Shown one piece after another: positions 55,895 to 63,841 of a DNA stretch of 64,000 nt (position 1 is its first letter; each line of letters begins with the position of its first letter). Under the pieces are notes generated by a model. It was not told where the DNA came from and searched no databases. It was given only the letters and a program-made list of their open reading frames with translations. The stretch spans positions 1-64,000 of the forward strand of contig NZ_MUYJ01000009.1 in the NCBI RefSeq assembly GCF_002155695.1, written 5' to 3'. The DNA is from Erythrobacter tepidarius (lineage in GTDB: Bacteria; Pseudomonadota; Alphaproteobacteria; Sphingomonadales; Sphingomonadaceae). The translations under genes and the position numbers were made by a program.

Positions 55895-56320
55895 ATGCCC
55901 CGCTGCCTTCCGACGCTTGCTGTGCTGCTGCTCGCCGCCTGCTCGCCCGCCCGGAAACACGGGATCGACCCCAAGGGACAGACCTTCGACGCCGTCGCGC
56001 CGGAGGAGGCGGTGACCATGATTGGCACCGAGCCGTTCTGGAACCTCAGGATCACCGCCGGCGAAGGCGTGTGGGCCACGCCGGAGAACCCCTCGGGCAC
56101 CCGCATCGCGCTCAGCCGCTTTGCCGGAAACGGCGGTCTGGGCTTCACTGGCACGCTCGATGGCAGACCGCTCACCGCGACACTCACTCCCGGCCAGTGC
56201 AGCGACGGGATGAGCGAGCGCGCCTACCCCTTCGTCGCCACTATCGCTTTGCACGGGGAGACATTGCAAGGCTGCGGCTATACTGATCGCCAGCCCTTCA
56301 CGGGCGAACCGGCGCCCTGA
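55895..56320 (+). CDS. COG3650-type lipoprotein
   Basis: 141 aa from the ATG after AAAGGAG. A short signal peptide ends in lipobox LLLAAC. The mature part carries the MIGTEPFWNLRI motif of COG3650/membrane proteins, and two cysteines (PGQCSDGMSE, LQGCGYTD) that may form a disulfide. Function unknown. Divergent from the photolyase-like gene. Confidence 0.8.
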   Translation: MPRCLPTLAVLLLAACSPARKHGIDPKGQTFDAVAPEEAVTMIGTEPFWNLRITAGEGVWATPENPSGTRIALSRFAGNGGLGFTGTLDGRPLTATLTPGQCSDGMSERAYPFVATIALHGETLQGCGYTDRQPFTGEPAP

Positions 56321-56351
56321 GGCTTGCGGGGATCAACAGGGGAGACACGCC

Positions 56352-56759
56352 ATGACACTCACCGGAGGCTGCCTGTGCGGCAAGGTGCGCTACACCTGCG
56401 AGAGCGATCCGCTGCTGTGTGTCACCTGCCATTGCAAGAACTGCCAGCGTCAGGCGGGCAGCAGCCTGTCGGTGATCATCGGTGTGCCCGAAGGTGCAGT
56501 GGCCTATGACGGCGAGCTGACCACCTACAACGACACCGGGGACAGCGGCGCGACCGTACGCCGGCAGTTCTGCGGGACCTGCGGCTCGCCCGTCTTCACC
56601 CGGGTCGAAAACCCGCCGGGGATGATGTTCATCAAGGCCGGCACGCTCGACGATACCAGCATCCTCAAGCCCGCCTTCCACTGCTACACCAGAAGCAAGC
56701 AGGACTGGGTCGATCTCGGTGACATTCCCGGCTTCGAGACCGTTCCCGAAGGCCTCTAG
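56352..56759 (+). CDS. GFA family protein (glutathione-dependent formaldehyde-activating enzyme fold)
   Basis: 135 aa. Zinc-ligand cysteines are arranged as GGCLCGKVRY, CVTCHCKNCQ and FCGTCGSPVF, the Mss4-like fold of GFA proteins. The prototype binds glutathione, but most paralogues have unknown substrates. It follows the lipoprotein gene by 31 bp and converges on an S41 peptidase gene. Confidence 0.88.
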   Translation: MTLTGGCLCGKVRYTCESDPLLCVTCHCKNCQRQAGSSLSVIIGVPEGAVAYDGELTTYNDTGDSGATVRRQFCGTCGSPVFTRVENPPGMMFIKAGTLDDTSILKPAFHCYTRSKQDWVDLGDIPGFETVPEGL

Positions 56760-56767
56760 CCGCGGGT

Positions 56768-58228
56768 CTAGAACCGTCCGGGAATCTCCAGATCGCCCGC
56801 GCCCGGCCGCGCCGGCATGAGCGGCTGGCGTTCGGGCAGGTCAAGTCCTGCGCGCGCGCGCTGGGCGGCATCGAAGGCGACAGCACCCTTCCCGCCCGAA
56901 ATCGGGGTACAGGCCCGTCCGCCAAGGAAATCGAGCGCCGCCGCGATCGAGCTTTCGCGCGGATCGCCAAGCGGGCGGGTGATGTCGTCCCCGGCGCGGC
57001 AGGTGTTCGGCACCACGCTGGCAAGGCCGGTGAAATATTCGCCCTGGTTGTTGGCGTTGACCGTCTGGAACGCCACCGCTCGCACCCTGAGATCGCAGTC
57101 CGCCAGATCGAACCCGAATTGGCCGACTGGCTTGCCGAAGGTGTTGCCCCCCACCAGCGCCATGTTGGTGCCGAGATAGGGGATCAGCGAATTGGCGACC
57201 AGCTCGCTTGCCGAGGCGCTGGCGTTGGTGGTGATGAAAGCGATTCGGGTGGGGGTGATGGCGTTGGGTTCGGTGCGGAACAGACGCGTCTCGTTCTCGG
57301 CGGCCTTGGAAGCGCGCAGCACGGTCCGGCTCCATACCTGGCCAACCCGGCCCTTGCCCATCAGGTCGCCGAGGATGTCGGCCACCTCGACCAACCCGCC
57401 GCCATTGTAGCGCAGGTCGATGATCAGCTCGGTCACGCCCTGCGCGGCGAACTGGCCGAAGGCATTGCGCAGCTGGGCCGAGGCATCGGCGATGATAAAG
57501 GTCCGCAGGTTGATGTAGCCAACCCGCTTGCCGCCATCATTGAGCACCAGCGCACCATAGCGATCGGAGACCGGATCGAGCGCAAACTCGGTCTTGGTCA
57601 CGGCGCGCTCGATCGTCGGCCCGCCGGGCTGCGGGATGAAGCGCAGCACCCGGGTGGTGCCGGCGGTCGAAGGGCCGAGAGCATCGACCACCGCCTGCGG
57701 CCCGCCGCTCGCCATCAGGCTTGCGACGCTCTGGAGATTGTTACTGGCGGTGCCGATGGCGACAATCTCTGTGCCGCGATCAAGCCCGGCGGCAAGGCCA
57801 TTGGCGCCTTCGAAAGCCTCGGTCACAAACACGCGGTTGGCATTGGTGTCATAGAACAGACGGATGCCGAAGCCTGCCGAGGCACCCGAATTGATCAGCG
57901 CGTTTTCTTCCGCGATCGAGGTGGCGAAGGTGAAGAAGCGGTCACGGTTCTGGGCGCGGGCCGGGGCGACCCGGGCGTCGAGATAGGCCTGGAGATCGTT
58001 GAAGCTCGCCGGATTGACGGGCGCGAGCAGGTCCGGGAACAGGTACCATTCATTGAGCACCCGGTCGGCGAAGTCTTGCTGTGCGCGCAGGGAACATGCC
58101 GAACTGGTCGGGGTCGGGGTCGGATTCGGGGTGCCGCCACCGGTTGGTGGCGGTGCCGAACCGCCCCCGCCGCAGCTCACCAGCGCGCAGGCAATGATCG
58201 TACTGAGCACGGTGCGGGCGGCGTTCAT
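56768..58228 (-). CDS. S41 family (C-terminal-processing-like) peptidase, lipoprotein
   Basis: 486 aa from MNAARTVLSTIIACALVSCGGGG, a lipoprotein signal with cysteine near residue 19, then a Gly/Pro/Thr linker. A PDZ-like part (VFVTEAFEGANGLAAGLDRGTEIVAIG) precedes the protease core (VGYINLRTF, ELIIDLRYNGGG). The catalytic Ser lies in TTNASASASELVANS and the Lys in GNTFGKPVGQ. It should act in the periplasm. Substrates unknown. The longest frame extends upstream but only this start gives an export signal. Confidence 0.88.
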   Translation of the reverse strand: MNAARTVLSTIIACALVSCGGGGSAPPPTGGGTPNPTPTPTSSACSLRAQQDFADRVLNEWYLFPDLLAPVNPASFNDLQAYLDARVAPARAQNRDRFFTFATSIAEENALINSGASAGFGIRLFYDTNANRVFVTEAFEGANGLAAGLDRGTEIVAIGTASNNLQSVASLMASGGPQAVVDALGPSTAGTTRVLRFIPQPGGPTIERAVTKTEFALDPVSDRYGALVLNDGGKRVGYINLRTFIIADASAQLRNAFGQFAAQGVTELIIDLRYNGGGLVEVADILGDLMGKGRVGQVWSRTVLRASKAAENETRLFRTEPNAITPTRIAFITTNASASASELVANSLIPYLGTNMALVGGNTFGKPVGQFGFDLADCDLRVRAVAFQTVNANNQGEYFTGLASVVPNTCRAGDDITRPLGDPRESSIAAALDFLGGRACTPISGGKGAVAFDAAQRARAGLDLPERQPLMPARPGAGDLEIPGRF

Positions 58229-58476
58229 GGCAGAATACGACTCCGGCAAAGGCAAGGCGGGCAACGGTGGCACCGGCATAATCCGGCACCCCGCCATGGA
58301 TGCAATGTCTTGGCGCCGATAGCAAGCCGCGCGAATGCGCGGCTGCAAAACCCGTTTCCGTGCTGTTTTTGCCTGCATTTGCAGGGTTTTCCTCAGAATC
58401 CGGCGAAAACCGCCCGGCCAAGCCTCGTCTCGCGCTGCCGAAAAGACTAGCACGGGCAGCATGAAGCGACAGAATC
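58229..58476. other. Divergent intergenic region rich in small hairpins
   Basis: No gene is seen. It holds CCGCGC-gaat-GCGCGG (58327-58342), then CCTGC-attt-GCAGG (58372-58385) nested between AAAACCC and GGGTTTT (58347-58353, 58384-58390). These may be promoter-associated or attenuator-like structures for the S41 peptidase, whose leader they lie in. No regulator inferred. Confidence 0.35.
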
Positions 58477-59064
58477 ATGATTGACTTTCCCGCCTGGCTC
58501 GCCGCCCACGTTCCCGCGCCCGCACGCCATCCCGGCCTTGCGGTGGCAGCGCTTGGCTCGGCCCAGACACTCGGGCGCGGGGGGTTTGCGCTGACCAGCC
58601 CGGCCTTTGCCGCGGGTGAGGAGCTGGATGGCAGCTTCACCGCCACGGAGGAAGATGCGGTCGCGCCGCCGCTCGAATGGAGCGCGCCGCCACCGGGTTC
58701 GCAGGAGCTGGTCGTCATCGTCGAGGATGCATCGGCGACGAACCCCGAACCGCTCTGCCACTGGCTGGTCTGGGGCCTCGCCGGTCAGCGCGGCAAGCTG
58801 CTTGAGGGTGAGGTGCCCCCGCGCACGGGCAAAAACGCTTTCGGCAATTCCGAATGGCTGCCGCCCGATCCCCCCGAAGGCGAAACGCGCCATTACCTGT
58901 TCCAGGTTTTCGCTACCGATCTGCCACTGGTGCTGATGCCGGGTGCTGGTCGGGCGGAGCTGCTCGCATCACTGCAGGGCACGATTACGGCTTGCGCGGT
59001 GCTCCATGCCACCTTTACCGGGAGCATGGACGAAGATGCGGACTGGGAAGACGACGATTTGTGA
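58477..59064 (+). CDS. PEBP family protein (YbhB/YbcL, Raf-kinase-inhibitor-like)
   Basis: 195 aa. The ligand-pocket residues of the PEBP fold are visible in PPLEWSAPPPGSQELVVIVEDAS, PLCHWLVWGL and RHYLFQVFATD. An acidic tail (GSMDEDADWEDDDL) extends beyond the fold. No signal peptide, so cytoplasmic. Biological role of bacterial PEBPs is poorly known. It is followed 31 bp later by a SWIB protein gene. Confidence 0.9.
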   Translation: MIDFPAWLAAHVPAPARHPGLAVAALGSAQTLGRGGFALTSPAFAAGEELDGSFTATEEDAVAPPLEWSAPPPGSQELVVIVEDASATNPEPLCHWLVWGLAGQRGKLLEGEVPPRTGKNAFGNSEWLPPDPPEGETRHYLFQVFATDLPLVLMPGAGRAELLASLQGTITACAVLHATFTGSMDEDADWEDDDL

Positions 59065-59095
59065 TCAACCTGCCATCAAGACAAGGGAGTAGAAA

Positions 59096-59347
59096 ATGGC
59101 TGGATCGACCAACGCACTGCAGAAGCCGGTAAAGCTTTCGGGGGAACTCGAAGCGCTGATCGGCAAGGGCCCGATGACCCGCGCCCAGGTGACCTCGAAG
59201 GTGTGGGATTACATCAAGGCCAATGGCCTTCAGGACAGCAAGGACAAGCGCCAGATCAATCCCGATGCCAAGCTCGGCGCGGTGATCGGCAAGGATCAGA
59301 TCTCGATGTTCAAGATGACCGCTGCGGTCGCAAAGCACCTGAGCTGA
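59096..59347 (+). CDS. SWIB/MDM2-domain protein
   Basis: 83 aa, essentially one SWIB domain: LQKPVKLSGELEALIGKGPMTRAQVTSKVWDYIKANGLQDSKDKRQINPDAKLGAVIGKDQISMFKMTAAVAKHL. SWIB domains are best known from eukaryotic chromatin remodellers and from chlamydial topoisomerase fusions; stand-alone bacterial copies occur and their function is unclear. Strong AAGGGAG site. Followed by a bidirectional terminator. Confidence 0.93.
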   Translation: MAGSTNALQKPVKLSGELEALIGKGPMTRAQVTSKVWDYIKANGLQDSKDKRQINPDAKLGAVIGKDQISMFKMTAAVAKHLS

Positions 59348-59381
59348 AATTGACGCCCCGCCGCTGGGTGGGATGCGCGAC

Positions 59382-59420
59382 AAACGGCGCGCGGGGTGCT
59401 CAGCCCTCGTGCGCCGTTTT
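59382..59420. terminator. Bidirectional Rho-independent terminator
   Basis: AAACGGCGC...GCGCCGTTTT is a long stem (imperfect in the middle) with a T-run on the plus strand for the SWIB gene and an A/T-flanked arm in the other direction. Its right arm lies within the last codons of the convergent DoxX-like gene. Confidence 0.75.
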
Positions 59421-59795
59421 GCTTTCGCGTGACACCCACAGCGCGAGCCAGATGATCACCGGCTGCGCGATCATGCGCGGGACGTGGTAGGCAAGGCCAA
59501 GCCCGCCATCGTCGCGCGCCATGTCGATGATGAAGTGATTGATGTTCGCCGGCCACACGCACAAGGCATAAAGCGCCAGCCCCCAGCCCGCCGCGCGGCG
59601 CAGGGGCGGCGAGAAAGGCTGTACCAAGCCGATCGCGCCCAGGATTTCGGCCACGCCGGTCCACAGCACCACCGCCTCGGGCGCGGGCACCCATGCCGGC
59701 ATGATCGCCAGGAAAGGCGCAGGCCGCACCAGATGGATGACACCGGCAACGAGATAGAACGTCGCCAGCAGCCAGCGCAGGGCAGTACGGGTCAC
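59400..59795 (-). CDS. DoxX-like small membrane protein
   Basis: 131 aa, GTG start (MTRTALRWLLATFYLVAGVIHLVRP). Four hydrophobic helices and the pattern WTGVAEILGAIGLV and CVWPANINHFI typical of DoxX/DUF4267-type proteins. Function unknown. Its start overlaps the stop of the cupin gene as GTGA, so the two are co-translated. The terminator at its 3' end overlaps its coding sequence. Confidence 0.8.
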   Translation of the reverse strand: MTRTALRWLLATFYLVAGVIHLVRPAPFLAIMPAWVPAPEAVVLWTGVAEILGAIGLVQPFSPPLRRAAGWGLALYALCVWPANINHFIIDMARDDGGLGLAYHVPRMIAQPVIIWLALWVSRESKTAHEG

Positions 59796-60271
59796 CTGAT
59801 CGGTTCCTCGCCCGGCTCCCACCCTGGCGGGGCGAGGGTGAAGCCAGCGAAGTCGAAACCCGGCACCACCACACAAGACACCAGGCTGTAGCCATGCACC
59901 GGCGTGCCGTGCGGGCGGGCCGCTTGCCATTCGTGCGGCGCCACAAGGCCCTGCAACCGTTGCCCCGCTCCCACGTCCGCCCCCAGCACCACCGACCGCA
60001 CCGGCCCGGCATCGCTTGCCGCCAGCCGCAGTTCGACGGGATCGCCCGCCTGCCACAGCCACAGCTCGGTCGCATCGACCCGGTGCCAGTGCGAGGCCTC
60101 GTCGGCCTTGAGCAAGAAAATGATTGCAGTGCCCTCGGCCCGGCCAGGCGCACCGGCATCGCCCTGCCCCGCAGCGCAGGCCGCACCACGCCAGGTCTCA
60201 CGATACCAACCGCCTTCGGGGTGCGCGGCAAGGCCCAATTGTTCGATCAGGTTTTGCGCGCTATCGCTCAT
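59792..60271 (-). CDS. Cupin superfamily protein (DUF985)
   Basis: 159 aa from MSDSAQNLIEQLGLAAHPEGGWYRETWR. HPEGGWYRETW is the family opening; SHWHRVDATELWLWQAGDPVEL and the late LVSCVVVPGFDFAGF strands complete the cupin barrel. Enzymatic role unknown. Divergent from the M19 dipeptidase gene, with a 52-bp gap. Confidence 0.88.
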   Translation of the reverse strand: MSDSAQNLIEQLGLAAHPEGGWYRETWRGAACAAGQGDAGAPGRAEGTAIIFLLKADEASHWHRVDATELWLWQAGDPVELRLAASDAGPVRSVVLGADVGAGQRLQGLVAPHEWQAARPHGTPVHGYSLVSCVVVPGFDFAGFTLAPPGWEPGEEPIR

Positions 60272-60323
60272 CTTGGCCTCGCTTAAAGCCCTTCGGCCTG
60301 CCTTACCGGGAGTTTTTCCAGAC

Positions 60324-61625
60324 ATGCAAGCCACTGCCCCGCGCGTTTTCCTCGCTCTTGCCGCCGCGCTGATGCTGGCCGCGCCCGCCGCCGGGCAGAA
60401 GAAGGTCAGCGAGGAGCAGGCGGTCGCCACCGCACGGGCCGCGCTCGAGGCGGCGCCGGTGTTCGACGGGCATAATGACACTCCCGGCCAGCTGCGCACG
60501 CGGCGCAACAACCAGATCAACGACTTCGACTTCACCGACACGACCGCCACCGCCGATCCGGCGACCGGCAAGGGCGCGATGCATACCGATCTCACCCGGC
60601 TCAAGGCGGGCAAGGTCGGGGCACAGTTCTGGTCGGTCTATGTCCCGCACAACGCCAACGAGGCCGCCGCGGTTCAGCAGACCATCGAGCAGATCGACGT
60701 CACCAAGCGCCTGATCGCGCGCTATCCGCAGGCGATGCGCTATGCCGAGACCGCCGATCAGGTCGAAGCCGCGATGCGCGACGGCCGCATCGCCTCCCTG
60801 CTGGGGATGGAGGGCGGCTATTCGATCGGCTCCAACCTTGGCGTGCTGCGCCAGTTCTATGCGCTGGGCGCGCGCTACATGACGCTCACCCACAACAGCA
60901 ACACGGCTTGGGCCGATGCCGCAACCGACGATCCCAAGCACGGCGGGCTGACCGATTTCGGCAAGGACGTCGTGCGCGAGATGAACCGGCTGGGGATGCT
61001 CGTCGACCTCAGCCATGTCAGCGAAAAGGTGATGCACGACGCGCTCGATGTGGCGCGTGCGCCGGTGATCTTCAGCCATTCGGGCGCACGCGGCGTGACC
61101 CCGCATCCGCGCAACGTGCCGGATTCGGTGCTGGCGCGCCTGCCCGAGAACGGCGGAATCGTGATGGTGGTGGCGCTGCCGCGTTTCATCAATGAGGAGC
61201 TGCGCCAGTGGGACGCACGCCGCAACGCCGAGATCGCGCGGCTGCGGGTGGTGCACCTTGGCAATCCCGAGGCGGCGGCGGCGGCGATGGACGCGTGGCT
61301 GGCGAGCAATCCCGAGCCCAAGAGCACCATCAGCGATGTCGCTGATCACATCGATCACATCCGCAAGGTCGCCGGCGTTGAACATATCGGCATCGGCGGG
61401 GACTATGACGGGATGCCGATCGGGCCGGTGGGGATGGAGGATGTCAGCGGCTACCCTGCGCTGTTCGTGGAACTGGCGCGGCGCGGCTATTCGCAGGCCG
61501 AGCTGGAAATGATCGCGAGCCGCAACGCGCTGCGCGTGCTGCGCGCGGCCGAGGCCTATGCTGCGAGCGTGGCGGACGAGCTGCCGATCGAAACCCCGAT
61601 CAACCCGCCGACCAAGCCGGAATAA
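60324..61625 (+). CDS. Membrane dipeptidase (M19, renal dipeptidase family), exported
   Basis: 433 aa with a signal peptide (MQATAPRVFLALAAALMLAAPAAG). Zinc ligands: FDGHNDTP, the bridging glutamate in SLLGMEGGYSIG, and the histidines of LVDLSHVSEKV and VIFSHSGARGV; HIGIGGDYDGMP closes the barrel. The enzyme cleaves dipeptides, often with D-residues, in the periplasm. The last residues are Pro-rich. No operon partner is evident. Confidence 0.92.
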   Translation: MQATAPRVFLALAAALMLAAPAAGQKKVSEEQAVATARAALEAAPVFDGHNDTPGQLRTRRNNQINDFDFTDTTATADPATGKGAMHTDLTRLKAGKVGAQFWSVYVPHNANEAAAVQQTIEQIDVTKRLIARYPQAMRYAETADQVEAAMRDGRIASLLGMEGGYSIGSNLGVLRQFYALGARYMTLTHNSNTAWADAATDDPKHGGLTDFGKDVVREMNRLGMLVDLSHVSEKVMHDALDVARAPVIFSHSGARGVTPHPRNVPDSVLARLPENGGIVMVVALPRFINEELRQWDARRNAEIARLRVVHLGNPEAAAAAMDAWLASNPEPKSTISDVADHIDHIRKVAGVEHIGIGGDYDGMPIGPVGMEDVSGYPALFVELARRGYSQAELEMIASRNALRVLRAAEAYAASVADELPIETPINPPTKPE

Positions 61626-61787
61626 TCAATGGCTGGCCCGGGCCAGCGCGGGGATGATCCACACGAGACTCATCGCGATCACCGCAAAGCCGAGGCTGAA
61701 GGCCAGCACATAGCGCAGGCCGGTATTGCTGACAGCCCCGCGCGCGGCCTCGTCCTTGATGCGGATCGCTTCGTTCTGATCGGCCAT
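61626..61787 (-). CDS. 53-aa single-span membrane protein
   Basis: MADQNEAIRIKDEAARGAV followed by one hydrophobic helix (LRYVLAFSLGFAVIAMSLVWIIPAL) and ARASH. Codon use is like the neighbours. Converges on the dipeptidase gene with no gap and lies 84 bp after dapD on the same strand. A large palindrome stands just before its start. No known family recognised; too short for many gene callers but the frame is convincing. Confidence 0.65.
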   Translation of the reverse strand: MADQNEAIRIKDEAARGAVSNTGLRYVLAFSLGFAVIAMSLVWIIPALARASH

Positions 61788-61807
61788 TCGGCGCACTCCC
61801 GACAATT

Positions 61808-61846
61808 GTTGACGTTACGGAAACACCTTCCGTAACGGCAATCAAC
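61808..61846. promoter_or_regulatory. Large palindrome before the small membrane-protein gene
   Basis: CGTTACGGAA and TTCCGTAACG form a perfect 10-bp inverted repeat around ACACC, with further GTTGA/TCAAC arms outside. It lies 25 bp downstream of the dapD stop and 21 bp before the small gene's ATG. No T-run, so an operator (for example of a TetR-type regulator) is as likely as a terminator. Confidence 0.6.
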
Positions 61847-61871
61847 TACACAGGCGCCAAATGGTTCCGCG

Positions 61872-62708
61872 TCAGTCCCTGAGCAGTTCGTTGATGCCGG
61901 TCTTGGAGCGGGTCTGGGCGTCGACGGTCTTGACGATCACCGCGCAGTAGAGACTGGGACCGGGGCTGCCGTCGGGCAGGGGCTTGCCGGGCATCGAGCC
62001 GGGGACGACGACGGCATAGGGCGGGACTTCGCCCATGTAGACCCGACCGGTGGCGCGATCGACGATCTTGGTCGATGCGCCGAGATAGACACCCATCGAA
62101 AGCACCGCGCCTTCGCCCACACGCACGCCTTCGGCGACTTCCGCGCGCGCGCCAATGAACGCGCCGTCACCGATGATCACGGGCTCGGCCTGAAGCGGTT
62201 CGAGCACACCACCGATCCCTGCGCCGCCCGAAATGTGGACATTGGCACCGATCTGGGCACAGGATCCGACCGTTGCCCAGGTGTCGATCATCGTGTTCTC
62301 GCCAACGTAAGCGCCGATGTTGACGAAGCATGGCATCAGCACCACGCCCTTGGAAATATGCGCGCCGCGACGGACAACCGCGCCCGGCACCACCCGGAAG
62401 CCGGCTTGCTTGAAACGGTTCTCGCCCCAGCCGGCGAACTTCAGCGACACCTTGTCATAGGCCGGCGCGCCTGCCGCGCCGCCATCCATGACGCGGTTGT
62501 CACTGAGCCGGAAGCTCAGCAACACCGCCTTCTTGAGCCATTGGTTGACAGTCCAGCCGCCTTTTCCGTCAGGCTCGGCCACGCGCGCCTCGCCGCTGTC
62601 GAGCAGCGCCAGCGCATCGGCAACCTGATGGCGCACCTCGTGCCCCGGCGTAATCTCGGCGCGGTTCTCCCAAGCCTCTTCGATGGCAGCGATCAGCGTA
62701 TCACTCAT
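61872..62708 (-). CDS. dapD: 2,3,4,5-tetrahydropyridine-2,6-dicarboxylate N-succinyltransferase
   Basis: 278 aa. Catalyses the succinyl-CoA step of the diaminopimelate/lysine pathway. A left-handed beta-helix of hexapeptide repeats is seen ([57 protein letters not shown]). The trimeric transferase hallmark [25 protein letters not shown] precedes it. Usual length. No other dap gene is in the window. Confidence 0.96.
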   Translation of the reverse strand: MSDTLIAAIEEAWENRAEITPGHEVRHQVADALALLDSGEARVAEPDGKGGWTVNQWLKKAVLLSFRLSDNRVMDGGAAGAPAYDKVSLKFAGWGENRFKQAGFRVVPGAVVRRGAHISKGVVLMPCFVNIGAYVGENTMIDTWATVGSCAQIGANVHISGGAGIGGVLEPLQAEPVIIGDGAFIGARAEVAEGVRVGEGAVLSMGVYLGASTKIVDRATGRVYMGEVPPYAVVVPGSMPGKPLPDGSPGPSLYCAVIVKTVDAQTRSKTGINELLRD

Positions 62709-62770
62709 GGCGTTCTCCGGCGGACAATTGCGCCAGCGCGCCTAGCCGCGCAGGAGAGCCTCGGCAAGCG

Positions 62771-63841
62771 TCACGCAGGCATCCCCGCCGCCAGCGCGAA
62801 CTGGTAGGCGCGCTCGGCCAGCGGTCGCACGCGATCGCTCATCGCTTGGGCGTGGGCGCTGGAAGCGGTGCCGTCGATCACCCGTTTCTTGATGCCCTGC
62901 ATAATCCCGGCGAGGCGAAACAGGTTGTAGGCGAAGTACCAGTCCATGGGCGGCACCGGAAAGCCGGTACGCGCCACGTAGCGATCGACCGCTTCCTGCT
63001 GCGAGGGGATCCCGAGCGCGGCGATATCCAGCCCCAGCAGCCCCGCGCGGCCATCGGCGGGGTTGTGCCAGTTGAGCATCAGGTAGCTGAAATCGGCAAT
63101 CGGATCGCCCAGCGTCGACAGCTCCCAGTCGAGCACGGCGATGATGCGCGGTTCGTGCTTGTGGAAGATCACGTTGTCGAGCCGGTAATCGCCGTGGACC
63201 ACGCTGGAACGGTGCTGCGGCGGGACGGTCTGCGGCAGCCATTCGATCAGGCGCTCCATCTCAGGCATGTGCTCGGTTTCGGAGAGCTTGTACTGCTTGG
63301 TCCAGCGGGCGATCTGGCGTGCGCAATAGTCGGTCGGCTTGCCATAGTCGCCCATCCCGATCGCGTCGGGCTGGTGGAGATGCAGATCGGCGATGGTGTC
63401 AATCAGCGCGTTGTAGATCGCGCGGCGCTCGTCCGGGGTCATGCCCGGAAGCGCGCCGTTCCACAACGAGCGGCCATCGGCCATGCTCATAACGAAGAAC
63501 TTCGCGCCGATGACATCGACATCCTCGCACAGGCCATAGGTGCGCGGTACCGGGAAGCCGGTGGGATAGAGCCCGGTCATCGCGACATATTCGCGATCGA
63601 CCGCGTGGGCCGAGGGCAGCAGCTTGCCGAAGGGCTGGCGGCGCAGCACGTAGGACGTCTTGGGCGTGTCGATCCGGTAAGTCGGATTCGACTGGCCGCC
63701 CTTGAACTTGGTATAGCTGATCGGCCCTTCGAAGCCTTCGACATTGGCCTCGAACCAGCGGGTCAGTGAAGCGAGGTCGAGCGCGTCCTTCCCGGTCACC
63801 TCGACCGTGCCGACCATCTCCTTGTCGAAATCGATTTCCAT
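62771..63841 (-). CDS. Phosphotransferase-fold protein (APH family, acyl-CoA-metabolism type)
   Basis: 356 aa kinase-like protein. YTKFKGGQSNPTYRID and YVLRRQPFGKLLPSAHAVDREY form the N-lobe, VHGDYRLDNVIFH the catalytic loop and AVLDWELSTLGDPIADFSYLML the DFG-like metal site. It matches the aminoglycoside-phosphotransferase-like proteins found with acyl-CoA dehydrogenases (ACAD10/11 N-terminal domain), some of which phosphorylate hydroxyacyl-CoAs. Antibiotic resistance is unlikely. Start shares one base with the upstream dehydrogenase stop. Confidence 0.88.
   Translation of the reverse strand: MEIDFDKEMVGTVEVTGKDALDLASLTRWFEANVEGFEGPISYTKFKGGQSNPTYRIDTPKTSYVLRRQPFGKLLPSAHAVDREYVAMTGLYPTGFPVPRTYGLCEDVDVIGAKFFVMSMADGRSLWNGALPGMTPDERRAIYNALIDTIADLHLHQPDAIGMGDYGKPTDYCARQIARWTKQYKLSETEHMPEMERLIEWLPQTVPPQHRSSVVHGDYRLDNVIFHKHEPRIIAVLDWELSTLGDPIADFSYLMLNWHNPADGRAGLLGLDIAALGIPSQQEAVDRYVARTGFPVPPMDWYFAYNLFRLAGIMQGIKKRVIDGTASSAHAQAMSDRVRPLAERAYQFALAAGMPA

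Noticed and set aside
62771..63841. Aminoglycoside resistance kinase
   Set aside because: Sequence pattern and coupling to a dehydrogenase fit the acyl-CoA-metabolism branch of the APH fold.
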